A stretch of DNA of 31,407 bases from an uncultured bacterium. Lineage in GTDB: Bacteria > Desulfobacterota > Desulfovibrionia > Desulfovibrionales > Desulfovibrionaceae. Of this stretch, positions 22,939 to 30,770 are shown piece by piece. The notes under the pieces were generated by a model. That model did not search any database. It had not been told where the DNA came from and saw only the letters and a list, made by a program, of their open reading frames with translations. Location: NCBI GenBank assembly GCA_905214305.1, contig CAJMLK010000033.1, positions 1 to 31,407 of the forward strand. Reading direction: 5' to 3'. A program made the position numbers and the translations under genes. The first letter of the stretch is position 1; each line of letters starts with the position of its first letter.

Positions 22939-25900
22939 TGTATATCCAGTCCTTCCACATGGACGGATTCGGCATTTTCTCCGATGTGACGGTTGAAGGT
23001 CTGGCTCCCGGACTTTCCATTTTTCTGGGAGAAAACGAAGCCGGAAAATCTACCTGCCTTGAATTTTTGCGTACAACTCTGGCAGGCTATCCCGCGCCCA
23101 ACAGCAGAGAAGGCAAACTGATTCCCGGACCTTTGCGCGGCGGCAACGCAGGCGGCAGCCTTACCCTTCACGCACAGGAAGAGGGCCTTCTCCGCCTCAC
23201 TCGCCGCCCCGGCGGCTCCGGGGGCCACGTTTCCCTGACTGATGGACAGGGTAAACCTCTGGATGAAGACGTGCTGCGGCGCCTGCTTTCCGGCGTCAGC
23301 CGCGATGTGTATCGCAACGTCTTCGGCTTCAGTCTCACCGAACTGGAAAACATGGGCAATCTCACTGGCGAAAGCGTACGCCACGCGCTGTATGGTGCCA
23401 GCTTCGGGCCTGGCCTGCGTTCTCCGGGTGAAGCACTGGCCATTCTTAAAAAACAGACGGACGAAATTTTCAAATCTGGTGGCAGCAAGCCTCCCCTTAA
23501 CCAGGCCCTCAGGCAATTGAACGATCTGCGCCAACGCATGGCCGAACTGCGTCAGCAGCAAGCCGGATTTGATGCCCTTGCCGGTGAGCTTGGTGAAAAA
23601 AAAGCAGATCTGGCGGCCGTGCGCGGACACAAATCACGTCTGGAAGAAGAGCGTCGACTGCTTGAGCGCCGCTTGAGCGTATGGCTGCAATGGAATGAGT
23701 GGCGGATGGTCTGCGCCGCCCTTGAGCGACTGGGGCCGATCAATCCCTCATTTCCTGAAGATGGTCAGGCGCGCCTTGCCCGCGCGCAAGAAGCGCGCGA
23801 AAGCTGCGAGCGACATTTGGCCGCGCTCACAGAAAAACTTAATCTTTTACGTGAACGTCGCAATGCCATTCAGCCCGACGAGGCCCTGCTGGAAGCCTTG
23901 CCGTCCCTGCGCCGCATGGCTGAACGGAAAAGCGGCTTCCGTCATGCATTGGCAGCTCTCCCCGCTCAGGAGGATCACTGTCGCCGGGCTGCGGAAGACC
24001 TGACGCGTGAACTTGCACGACTTGGCCCGGACTGGACCTGTGACCGCATCCGCCAGACCGACCGCTCACTTTTTGCCCGTGAAGACCTGGAAAAACAGGC
24101 TCGCGAAATGGCCGCTGCCACATCAGCCCGTCAGGCCGCTGTGGACAGCTTGAACCAGTGCAACCGTGAAATGGAGTCCGCCGAACGGGGCGTTGCCGCT
24201 GCGCAAAATGAGCTTTCCCTGCTGCCGGTTCCCGTAACCGCACTGGATGACGATCAGCGCGATGACCTGCGCCAGACACTGGCCCGGCAGGAAGAAGCCC
24301 GCCGCCAGCTGCCTCTGCGGCAGCGTGCCCTGCAAGAAGCGCGCACCATGTTTGCCCGGGCCTACAGCCCTTTGCGTCTTTCAGGCGTTGCGCATCCCTC
24401 GCACGCTGCTGATGACGAACTGGTCGCGGCCACTCTGGATACCCTGCTGGCTCATCAGGATGAAGCTCTGACACTGGCCGCCCGCGTTCAGGAAGAATTG
24501 GCGCATGCTGACGAGGCGGCCCAGGGCGTGCATCAGGCCGAAGAACGCCTTGCCGCCGGAAAGGCAGGCATGGAAGCCTTACGTGAAGAGCAGCGCGGTA
24601 TTAACGGCCCCACCCGCGAAGCGCTTGATAATCGCACAGCGGCCCTGCGCTCTCTGCGAGCCCTCTCTGCCGCTCTGGTCACTGAAAAACAGCGGCTTGA
24701 AGAGCTTGATGCCCGGCTGGACAGCGAACCGCCAGTCAAGCGGATCAAAAATCTTCCGCTTTTACTGTTGGGCCTGCTGTTTTTCGCCGCAGGCGCAGCC
24801 ATGCTGCTGGCCTATTGGCGCATGGGGCTTACAGGCATTGCCCTGAGCGAAGGTGTGGATCTGCCGGTCAATCTCTGGTCCGGCTATCTGGTCCTGCTAT
24901 GCGGTGTGGGCTTTCTCGCAGGTGGCCTGCCGCACAACGGGCCGGAAGCCCGGCGCCGCAAAATGGAGCTGGCCCAGCTGACGGGACGTCGCGACACCTG
25001 CGCCGCCCATGTGGCTGAACTTGAAGAACAGGCCCGTCAGCTCTGCCACACAGCCCAGGTTCAAAATATGGACCTGGTCACTCTGGAAGCCACGGAAGTC
25101 TTGCTGGAACGGGAACGGGAACAGTGCTTTCTCGAGGAGCGCGCCCGCAAGGACATGGATGCGCTCAAGCGCTCCCTTGACCTTGCGCGCACCGAGGTGA
25201 GCAGACGTCAGGCCCTGTATCAGGAGGCCGAAACCGTTGTGCAGCAGACCCGCCGCCGTTGGCATGAGTTCATGCTTACCCTCAAGGTTGGCAATGTCCC
25301 TGCTCCGGAGGGGGCTACAGCTTTTTTCGCCAAGGTTGAATCGGCCCGGCTGGCCTACAGTGCCGTGGCCTCGGCCCTCACTGAGCTGCGCACGCTTGAA
25401 GACGGTCTTGCCTATGCCGAAGAACACATGCAGCGATTCCCCGCTGTGGCCGAACGTCTGCCCGCCGGGGAAGGAACGCCCGTCTCCCTGCCTGTGCAGA
25501 CCCCAGCAGCAGAGGCTTGCCGTCAGACAACCTCCAGGACCGTGTTTTCCGACATGCTTGCCGAAGTGGTGCGTCAGATACTGGAATCATGCAGAGAGGC
25601 TGACGCGGCACGTGAACGGCGCATCAAGGCCGAGGCTGCACTCCAGAATGCTGAAAGTGACAGACAGCGCGTGCTGACCCGTCAGGCTGAAGCCACTGCG
25701 GAGCTGCGCAATGCCGAAGACCGGCTTGCTGCGGCTCGCGGCCAGTGGTCCCATTGCCTTGAAGGCCTTGGGCTTGGAGCAGAACTTGACCCGGAAACCG
25801 TGCGGGAAGCGTTCAAATATATGGAAAACTGTCTGGCTGCGGAATCGGCCCTTGAGCGTGCCAGAACAGAACTGGCTCAAAGCCGTTTCGAGCTGGCCGC

Positions 25901-26999
25901 ACTGCGGGAACCTCTGGCCCAGCAGTTTGACAGCCTGAACCGTTCGCCCCAAACAGACACTGATGGCAGCCCGGACTGGCTGCTCAGCCTTGACGCTTTG
26001 CTTGAAGAAGCGGAAAGCGCCGTCACAGCCCGCACACGCCGCCAGACAATGGTACAGGAGCTTTCCGCACTGGATGATGAGGTTCGTGCCGCGCAGGCGG
26101 CTCTGGATAAAGCCCTGCATGCCGAGCGCGGCCTGCTTGCCCTCGCCGGTGCGCACGATGCTGAAGACTTTTTGCGTCAGGCGGCGCTGCACGAAGAACA
26201 ACGCAAATTGGGACAACGCAAACTGGACCTTGAAGATGCCTTGCGCCTTGCGGCTGACAAATGCCCGCTTGAAGATTTTTTGCCACAGTTTGAGCACGAA
26301 AGCCGTGAGGCTCAGGAAAGCCGTTGCGCAGAAATCACCGCGGAACTGGCTCAGCTTCAGGAAAAAGAGCAGGATCTGGGCGACAGGGTCAGCAGCTTGC
26401 GTGCCAGGGTGGAGGCCCTGTCGCATGATGACGAACTGGCAAAGTTGCAGCAAGAGGCAGCCACTCTGGAAGAAAGCATGCAGCGCATGGCGTATGAGTG
26501 GAGCCGCAGGGCGCTTGCCAGGGGCATCCTTGAGGCAGCAAAAAACACCTTTGAACGCGAACGCCAGCCCGAGGTCATTCGCCTCGCTTCAGAAATTTTC
26601 GCTCGTATTACTGGCCGTCGATGGAGGGGCATCAACGCCTCTCTTGAAGATAAAACCCTGAGCATCCTGCCCGCCCAGGGCGAAGCTCTTGCGCCGGAAA
26701 ATCTCAGCAGAGGCGCGCGCGAACAGGCATACCTGGCACTGAGGCTCGCCTACATTAAAAACCATGCGGCCCATGCCGCTCCCCTGCCTGTCATCATGGA
26801 TGACGTACTGGTCAATTTCGACCCCAAACGGGCAGAACGCACCGCAAGGGCTTTTGTGGACCTGACGGCCGAAGCAAATGGCAAAGGGCATCAGCTACTG
26901 TATTTTACTTGCCAACCGCATATGGTCGACCTCTTGCGCAAAACAGAGCCTGCGGCGGCACTCTTTTACGTTGAGCACGGAAACATAAGGGCTGCCTGA
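22938..26999 (+). CDS. SbcC/Rad50-like ATPase (YhaN family)
   Basis: A 1353-residue ABC/SMC-type ATPase. Walker A GENEAGKST is at residues 31-39, the signature NLSRGAREQAYLALRLAYI near 1255 and Walker B LPVIMDDVLVNFDP near 1284, so both halves of the ATPase head are intact. Between them lie long Ala/Arg/Glu/Leu-rich coiled coils (about 200-600 and 670-1200). The coil is broken at ~605-665 by two strongly hydrophobic segments (LPLLLLGLLFFAAGAAMLL and SGYLVLLCGVGFLAGGLP). This is the YhaN arrangement, placing the coil tip in the membrane rather than using a Rad50 CxxC zinc hook. It partners the upstream nuclease, with TGATG overlap. ATG 22938 is chosen over an upstream in-frame start at 22911, which lies inside the previous gene. 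A terminator follows at 27100. Confidence 0.92.
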   Translation: MYIQSFHMDGFGIFSDVTVEGLAPGLSIFLGENEAGKSTCLEFLRTTLAGYPAPNSREGKLIPGPLRGGNAGGSLTLHAQEEGLLRLTRRPGGSGGHVSLTDGQGKPLDEDVLRRLLSGVSRDVYRNVFGFSLTELENMGNLTGESVRHALYGASFGPGLRSPGEALAILKKQTDEIFKSGGSKPPLNQALRQLNDLRQRMAELRQQQAGFDALAGELGEKKADLAAVRGHKSRLEEERRLLERRLSVWLQWNEWRMVCAALERLGPINPSFPEDGQARLARAQEARESCERHLAALTEKLNLLRERRNAIQPDEALLEALPSLRRMAERKSGFRHALAALPAQEDHCRRAAEDLTRELARLGPDWTCDRIRQTDRSLFAREDLEKQAREMAAATSARQAAVDSLNQCNREMESAERGVAAAQNELSLLPVPVTALDDDQRDDLRQTLARQEEARRQLPLRQRALQEARTMFARAYSPLRLSGVAHPSHAADDELVAATLDTLLAHQDEALTLAARVQEELAHADEAAQGVHQAEERLAAGKAGMEALREEQRGINGPTREALDNRTAALRSLRALSAALVTEKQRLEELDARLDSEPPVKRIKNLPLLLLGLLFFAAGAAMLLAYWRMGLTGIALSEGVDLPVNLWSGYLVLLCGVGFLAGGLPHNGPEARRRKMELAQLTGRRDTCAAHVAELEEQARQLCHTAQVQNMDLVTLEATEVLLEREREQCFLEERARKDMDALKRSLDLARTEVSRRQALYQEAETVVQQTRRRWHEFMLTLKVGNVPAPEGATAFFAKVESARLAYSAVASALTELRTLEDGLAYAEEHMQRFPAVAERLPAGEGTPVSLPVQTPAAEACRQTTSRTVFSDMLAEVVRQILESCREADAARERRIKAEAALQNAESDRQRVLTRQAEATAELRNAEDRLAAARGQWSHCLEGLGLGAELDPETVREAFKYMENCLAAESALERARTELAQSRFELAALREPLAQQFDSLNRSPQTDTDGSPDWLLSLDALLEEAESAVTARTRRQTMVQELSALDDEVRAAQAALDKALHAERGLLALAGAHDAEDFLRQAALHEEQRKLGQRKLDLEDALRLAADKCPLEDFLPQFEHESREAQESRCAEITAELAQLQEKEQDLGDRVSSLRARVEALSHDDELAKLQQEAATLEESMQRMAYEWSRRALARGILEAAKNTFERERQPEVIRLASEIFARITGRRWRGINASLEDKTLSILPAQGEALAPENLSRGAREQAYLALRLAYIKNHAAHAAPLPVIMDDVLVNFDPKRAERTARAFVDLTAEANGKGHQLLYFTCQPHMVDLLRKTEPAAALFYVEHGNIRAA

Positions 27000-27011
27000 C
27001 CTCTGTTGCTG

Positions 27012-27086
27012 AAGCTGCGCTTGCGCCTTTGCGGCGGGCGTCTGCTCATGCTTTCTCCAGAGCAATTTCAAGGTGAAATTGCTTCA
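27012..27086 (+). repeat. Dispersed intergenic repeat, copy 3 (3' half only)
   Basis: Matches the second half of copies 1 and 2: GCTGCGCTTGCGCCTTTG, CGTCTGCTCA and the closing hairpin CCAGAGCAATTTCA (27057-27070) / TGAAATTGCTTCA, degenerate at its base. The opening hairpin is missing. It begins about 12 bases after the YhaN-like stop codon. Confidence 0.75.
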
Positions 27087-27099
27087 TATCAAGCAAATC

Positions 27100-27137
27100 G
27101 ATAAAGCCGTTCCTGTGGCGACGGCTTTATCAGCTTT
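27100..27137 (+). terminator. Terminator of the nuclease-ATPase operon
   Basis: An 11-bp perfect stem GATAAAGCCGT (27100-27110) / ACGGCTTTATC (27121-27131), followed by AGCTTT. The T tract is short, so efficiency is uncertain. Confidence 0.7.
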
Positions 27138-27175
27138 ACCCCGGTACAAAACTCAGACCAGTCCCAGACCTGATG

Positions 27176-27312
27176 AACTTTGCGAATGCATATTCTCAAG
27201 TTTGTGCCACGCTCACTTCTGCGCATAACCACACAAGTACATTACGTTTGCACCTTTGCAGCCAACGACCGTCCACACCGCCGCCGGAGCATCCAAACGT
27301 GAAATTGCTCTG
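27176..27312 (+). repeat. Dispersed intergenic repeat, copy 4 (full length, degenerate)
   Basis: Aligns along its whole length with copy 2: AACTTTGCGAAT / ATTCTCAAGTTT at the start, then CCACGCTCACTTCTGCG and ATAACC, and GTGAAATTGCTCTG at the end. Several stem positions no longer pair, so this copy looks decayed. It lies tandem to half copy 3, separated by the terminator at 27100-27137. Confidence 0.75.
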
Positions 27313-27493
27313 TTCATGCCAAGCACATTTCAAACAACACAAATCCATACGATTTCGTCCATAAAAATCTCTTTTTTGTGCAACGCGTGCGAATTTTTCT
27401 ATCAAGCTTTTGAAAAAGAATTTCAATTCTGTTGACATCGTTTTTCAACTATGCCAAGGTGCGCCATGCAATTACATACAGCGGAGGCAAAGC

Positions 27494-27919
27494 ATGGCTT
27501 ATAATGGTGATTCTGCACCGGTTTCTGACGTTACCCACCGCTTCAGTCAAGATAATCTTCACATTTGCCTCAATGACCAGTTCGGCCCTCGTCAGGCTGA
27601 TGCTGTCATTGATCTCTTGCGCATCAATCACATGAATTGCAAACGTATTTTCATTGACGTGCGCCAAGTGCACCAGCCCGTCCCCTCAGCCGTCAGCACG
27701 CTCAGGAATTCTCTGATACTCGGCGGTTTCGGAACCGAAAGAGTAATCTTTAAAGGGGAAAGTGGCTTTGCCATGGCAGTTGACGGTAATCGTGTGCTTA
27801 TCCAGCAAGAAAAGAAACACGTTTGCAAAGGAAATTGTGCCAATTGCAAGTGTGGACACCACAAGAAGGATCACGGGCACGATCACGAACATGATCACGA
27901 GCACGAACGCCACAACTGA
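27494..27919 (+). CDS. Small protein with Cys/His-rich metal-binding tail
   Basis: A 141-residue protein. GGAGG precedes ATG 27494; a longer frame from 27410 adds unlikely residues. Residues ~15-105 alternate strand and helix (HICLNDQFGPRQADAVIDLL, CKRIFIDVRQVHQP, SLILGGFGTERVIFKG) in a manner reminiscent of STAS-like anti-sigma-antagonist domains, which is an inference only. The tail from ~114 carries four Cys in CKGNCANCKC and a run of His/Asp/Glu (HHKKDHGHDHEHDHEHERH), typical of nickel, zinc or cobalt binding or storage. There is no signal peptide, so it is probably cytoplasmic. It stands alone between repeat copy 4 and the porin gene. Confidence 0.7.
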   Translation: MAYNGDSAPVSDVTHRFSQDNLHICLNDQFGPRQADAVIDLLRINHMNCKRIFIDVRQVHQPVPSAVSTLRNSLILGGFGTERVIFKGESGFAMAVDGNRVLIQQEKKHVCKGNCANCKCGHHKKDHGHDHEHDHEHERHN

Positions 27920-28067
27920 GCGTTCCGCCGTAGCACAAGAGACAAGCACCTTTGAATGGTTGCGGCCTGGCGCCATCACTGTCTGCACTATGAGGCCACA
28001 CAGCCCATAACGCGGCATTGCGGAAAAATTCCCGCGTAAACCGCGAAAACCATATGGAGGAAAAGGT

Positions 28068-29696
28068 ATGAGCATCAAGGAAAGGAAACTTCTGCAACGT
28101 TTCAAGAAAAGCTGCATGGTAGCACTGCTTGCTGCCGGCATGTTCGTGGGTGCGGCCGGGGGGGCCAAGGCCATCGAATTCAAGGCACAGGGCGAATGGC
28201 TCATGGGCTTCGGTGTGGCTGACACGCCTCTTGCATCCCACACCCGTACCCCCCAAGGCGACTACGCCAAAGAAAAAGTTAACGACAATGACATGTTCGG
28301 CGCAGCTCAGCGCCTGCGTCTCCAGTTGGACGCCGTTGCTTCTGAAAACCTGTCCGGTACCGTCTACTTTGAAATCGGCACCCAGAACTGGGGCAAGGCC
28401 GACGACGGCGGCGCTCTTGGGGCCGACGGCAGCAATGTCATCAAACTGAAAAACGCCTACCTTGACTGGATCATCCCCCAGACTGATGCTCGCGTTCGCA
28501 TGGGTATCCAGGGCTTGGCCCTGCCCAACATGGCTGGCGGCTCCGCTGTGCTTGATGGCGACGTAGCTGCGGTTGTCGGCAACTATAAATTCAATGAAAA
28601 CGTCAGTATGACTGCTTTCTGGGCACGTCCTGTCAATGACAACTTTGACGCCAAAAAGTACGGCATCGGTGACCGCAAGGCGAAGAACAACTATCTCGAC
28701 AACATCGATCTTTTCGCTGTCTCCGTTCCTGTGACTTTTGACGGTGTCGAAGTAACCCCCTGGGCCATGTACGGCATGCTGGGGCGCAACGCACTGCGCG
28801 GCCTGAGCACCATCGATGACAACGAACCCTGGGAAACCAGTGACGGCATTCTTGGTCAGAGCCTGCCCGGCCTGACCGAAGGATTCAACTTTGCCGGAGC
28901 CACTCCGCTTGATTCCCGCGCTACGCGCAAGCAGTACGGCAACATGTTCTGGGTTGGCCTGCCCATTGGCATCACCATGTTCGATCCGTTCAACATCGAA
29001 TTTGACATCAATTACGGCTACGTTGAAAGCATGGGCCGCTATGACGTGGTAAAGCGCGGCAACGATAGCGATATCGTTCGCGGCAGCACCGAACGTCAGG
29101 GCTTTGTTGCCAAGGCTCTTGTGGAATACAAGATGGACTGGGGTACCCCCGGCATCTTCGGCTGGTACGGTTCCGGTGATGACGGCGATATCAAGAGCGG
29201 CTCCAAGCGCATGCCCTCCATTGCCGGCGCGGGCAACTTCACGTCTTTCGTGGGTGACGGCAACATGGCCTGGGGCGCTGGTCCCGGCGACATCTGCGAC
29301 TGGAACATGACCTATGCCGGAACCTGGGGTATCGGTGGTCAGTTGAAAGACATGAGCTTCATCGAAGACATCAAGCACACCCTGCGCGTGGCCTACTGGG
29401 GCGGCACCAACTCTCCTTCCATGGTCAAGTATATGGAATCCGCCTCTTCGTGGAGCAGCGGCTATGGCGTGGACGGTCCTTACCTGACCACCAACGATGG
29501 CTTGCTGGAATTTAACCTGGTCAACCAGTGGCAGATATACGAAAACCTGGAAGCCAACCTGGAACTGGGCTACGTCGTCAACATGATCGACAAGGACACC
29601 TGGAAGAAAGACGGCTACTACGGCGGCAACGGCAACGGCTCCTTTGAAAAGCAGGATGCCTGGAAAGCCCAGCTCGTTTTTGCCTACAGCTTCTAA
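28068..29696 (+). CDS. Outer membrane trimeric porin (Desulfovibrio type)
   Basis: A 542-residue outer-membrane protein. The N-terminal signal peptide has a basic start (KERKLLQRFKKS) and a hydrophobic core (MVALLAAGMFVGAAGG), with likely cleavage after AKA at ~35. The mature chain is made of amphipathic beta strands rich in Tyr, Trp, Gly and Asn and ends in AYSF with C-terminal Phe, the signal for BAM insertion. Sections such as LKNAYLDWIIPQTDARVRMGIQG match the outer-membrane homotrimeric porin group abundant in Desulfovibrio. It should allow passive diffusion of small solutes. AGGAAAAGG precedes ATG 28068. Its uniform codon use suggests high expression, and it is likely monocistronic. Confidence 0.92.
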   Translation: MSIKERKLLQRFKKSCMVALLAAGMFVGAAGGAKAIEFKAQGEWLMGFGVADTPLASHTRTPQGDYAKEKVNDNDMFGAAQRLRLQLDAVASENLSGTVYFEIGTQNWGKADDGGALGADGSNVIKLKNAYLDWIIPQTDARVRMGIQGLALPNMAGGSAVLDGDVAAVVGNYKFNENVSMTAFWARPVNDNFDAKKYGIGDRKAKNNYLDNIDLFAVSVPVTFDGVEVTPWAMYGMLGRNALRGLSTIDDNEPWETSDGILGQSLPGLTEGFNFAGATPLDSRATRKQYGNMFWVGLPIGITMFDPFNIEFDINYGYVESMGRYDVVKRGNDSDIVRGSTERQGFVAKALVEYKMDWGTPGIFGWYGSGDDGDIKSGSKRMPSIAGAGNFTSFVGDGNMAWGAGPGDICDWNMTYAGTWGIGGQLKDMSFIEDIKHTLRVAYWGGTNSPSMVKYMESASSWSSGYGVDGPYLTTNDGLLEFNLVNQWQIYENLEANLELGYVVNMIDKDTWKKDGYYGGNGNGSFEKQDAWKAQLVFAYSF

Positions 29697-29711
29697 TCTT
29701 TGCAGAGCAGC

Positions 29712-29734
29712 CCGGGGCTTGAATCAAGCCCCGG
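29712..29734 (+). terminator. Stem-loop after the porin gene
   Basis: A 9-bp perfect GC-rich stem CCGGGGCTT (29712-29720) / AAGCCCCGG (29726-29734) with a 5-base loop, 15 bases after the stop. No T run follows; probably a terminator core or mRNA-stabilising hairpin. Confidence 0.6.
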
Positions 29735-29779
29735 CATCATATCCCACAATCGCGCGCGTCCCCTTCCCGCGCGCCTATT

Positions 29780-29811
29780 AATCCGCCGCCTTCTTTGGAA
29801 GGCTGCGGATT
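29780..29811 (+). terminator. Second stem-loop after the porin gene
   Basis: Stem AATCCGC (29780-29786) / GCGGATT (29805-29811), with inner CCTT / AAGG pairing, followed by TATTGTACTATATTTTTT. A plausible backup terminator before the tRNA promoter. Confidence 0.55.
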
Positions 29812-29901
29812 TATTGTACTATATTTTTTGCTCCTCGCCGGTCCTGCTCACGCAGTAAAGATACGGCCAGACGCCTGCCCCTGACAGCACGCCCAAACAG
29901 C

Positions 29902-29930
29902 TTGACACGGTGCGGAAGGATAAATATAAC
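29902..29930 (+). promoter_or_regulatory. Sigma-70 promoter of tRNA-Arg
   Basis: Consensus -35 TTGACA (29902-29907), a 17-bp spacer and -10 TATAAC (29925-29930). It ends 11 bases before the mature tRNA, leaving a leader of only a few bases. Confidence 0.85.
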
Positions 29931-29941
29931 AGCACGATTGC

Positions 29942-30018
29942 GCGCTCGTAGCTCAGTTGGATAGAGCGACAGCCTCCTAAGCTGTAGGCCACAAGTTCGA
30001 TTCTTGTCGGGCGCACCA
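29942..30018 (+). tRNA. tRNA-Arg (anticodon CCT)
   Basis: A 77-nt tRNA with encoded CCA. The acceptor GCGCTCG (29942-29948) pairs with CGGGCGC, the D arm holds AGCTCAGTTGGATAGAGC, the anticodon stem ACAGC / GCTGT encloses loop CTCCTAA with anticodon CCT (reads AGG), and the T arm contains GTTCGATTC. It is transcribed alone from a strong promoter with its own terminator. Its 3' end adjoins an integrase remnant, so it has served as an integration site. Confidence 0.96.
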
Positions 30019-30026
30019 TAAAAAAC

Positions 30027-30065
30027 AAGCACTTACTGCCCTGCGGTGAGTGCTTTCTTTTTTGG
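30027..30065 (+). terminator. tRNA-Arg terminator
   Basis: Stem AGCACTTAC (30028-30036) / GTGAGTGCT (30046-30054) with one T-G pair and a 9-base loop, followed by TTCTTTTTT. It overlaps the last codons and stop of the convergent integrase remnant. Confidence 0.85.
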
Positions 30066-30206
30066 GCACATACTGCTGGGCACATATTCAATCTCTGGCA
30101 AAGCTTCAACGGCGGCTCTTTTTTGCCGATTCATGACGTACTGGTAGTGGTTCAAAATCATTGTAGGGGAACTATGCCCCATGAGCTTTGACACCGTGCC
30201 AATAGG
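30033..30206 (-). pseudogene. Phage integrase (tyrosine recombinase), C-terminal remnant next to tRNA-Arg
   Basis: The minus-strand frame reads IGTVSKLMGHSSPTMILNHY and then QYVMNRQKRAAVEALPEIEY, ending at TAA 30035-30033. The LMGHSSPTM...HY stretch is the box II His and candidate catalytic tyrosine region of tyrosine recombinases. Only about 57 codons remain. Upstream of residue IGT (about 30206) the frame enters unrelated sequence, so the catalytic Arg regions are gone. Its position abutting the tRNA 3' end is typical of an integrated element. It belongs to a different integrase type from the remnant at 3420-3650. Confidence 0.85.
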
Positions 30207-30409
30207 GGGTCGTAAAGCGGGGTCATGAGGGGATTATGAGGGTGAGCATGAGGAATGAAAAGGGCCGTCATACCAGAGTGCATGGGGAATTACAGCATAA
30301 CCCGACCATAAAAATGGTCACCCTTCTGGATCAGACGGCCCGTGAAAAGATATCTTTATGGGTTCCAGTGCGCAAGCAAGGCCGGGGATTATGCCCGCCT
30401 TGGTGTCGT
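30207..30409. other. Gene-poor segment with a long imperfect stem-loop
   Basis: Between the integrase remnant and the HicB remnant. The main feature is a fold at 30262-30341: GGGCCGTC (30262-30269) with GACGGCCC (30334-30341), CCAGA (30273-30277) with TCTGG (30325-30329), and an inner hairpin GACCAT (30304-30309) / ATGGTC (30314-30319). A plus-strand ORF 30236-30460 covers it (PTIKMVTLLDQTAREKISLW), but no family is recognised and it may be a broken gene. Confidence 0.35.
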
Positions 30410-30751
30410 TTACCGGGACGCATCAATAAAGCTTTGGGCGGCACGTTGCAAAAACTGTGACCGGTTCAGCCCGCTACGCTTGGTCGCGCTGTTTATCCTG
30501 TCCCGCATATAAACGGGCATTGTGATGTTCACAGGAACAGCCTTTTGATTGAGGAAGTCAAAACTGACATCCACCAGCATAAGCACTCCGCCCTGCGCAG
30601 ATTCCAGCTTCGCCACATCGTCAAATGTTGAGGGCGTGGGTGGATCAATTTTTTCATCTTCTGCCCACAGCCCCACGGGATCCTGAATGGCAGCTGGAAC
30701 CTCTTCTAAAATATCAGCGCCGCTAAAGCAGCCGGGAAAACCGGGCAGCAT
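30410..30751 (-). pseudogene. hicB: HicB-family antitoxin, N-terminally truncated, no hicA partner
   Basis: A 113-residue frame that begins inside the HicB fold. LPGFPGCFSGADILEEVPAAIQ is the LPG(C/F)FSxGDTLEEA motif normally at residues ~25-45. A linker and a C-terminal ribbon-helix-helix DNA-binding domain follow (VPVNITMPVYMRDRINSATK, then RSGLNRSQFLQRAAQ). The usual N-terminal ~25 residues (the first strand of the RNase-H-like fold) are missing, and an in-frame TGA lies 6-8 bases before the first ATG. No hicA toxin gene is adjacent; instead the tautomerase gene ends 20 bases upstream, so a deletion junction probably lies at 30752-30770. It might still be translated from ATG 30751 and bind DNA, but classical HicA neutralisation is doubtful. 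Confidence 0.7.
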
Positions 30752-30770
30752 ATACGTTCAAACCCGCGAG

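Noticed and set aside
27432..27460. TTGACA before the Cys/His-tail protein as a promoter
   Set aside because: The -35-like hexamer is perfect, but no reasonable -10 hexamer lies 16-18 bases downstream.
27798..29378. A 526-codon open frame on the minus strand opposite the porin gene
   Set aside because: It mirrors a gene with strong codon bias. The sequence lacks any family resemblance, while the plus-strand product has a signal peptide, beta-barrel pattern and C-terminal Phe.
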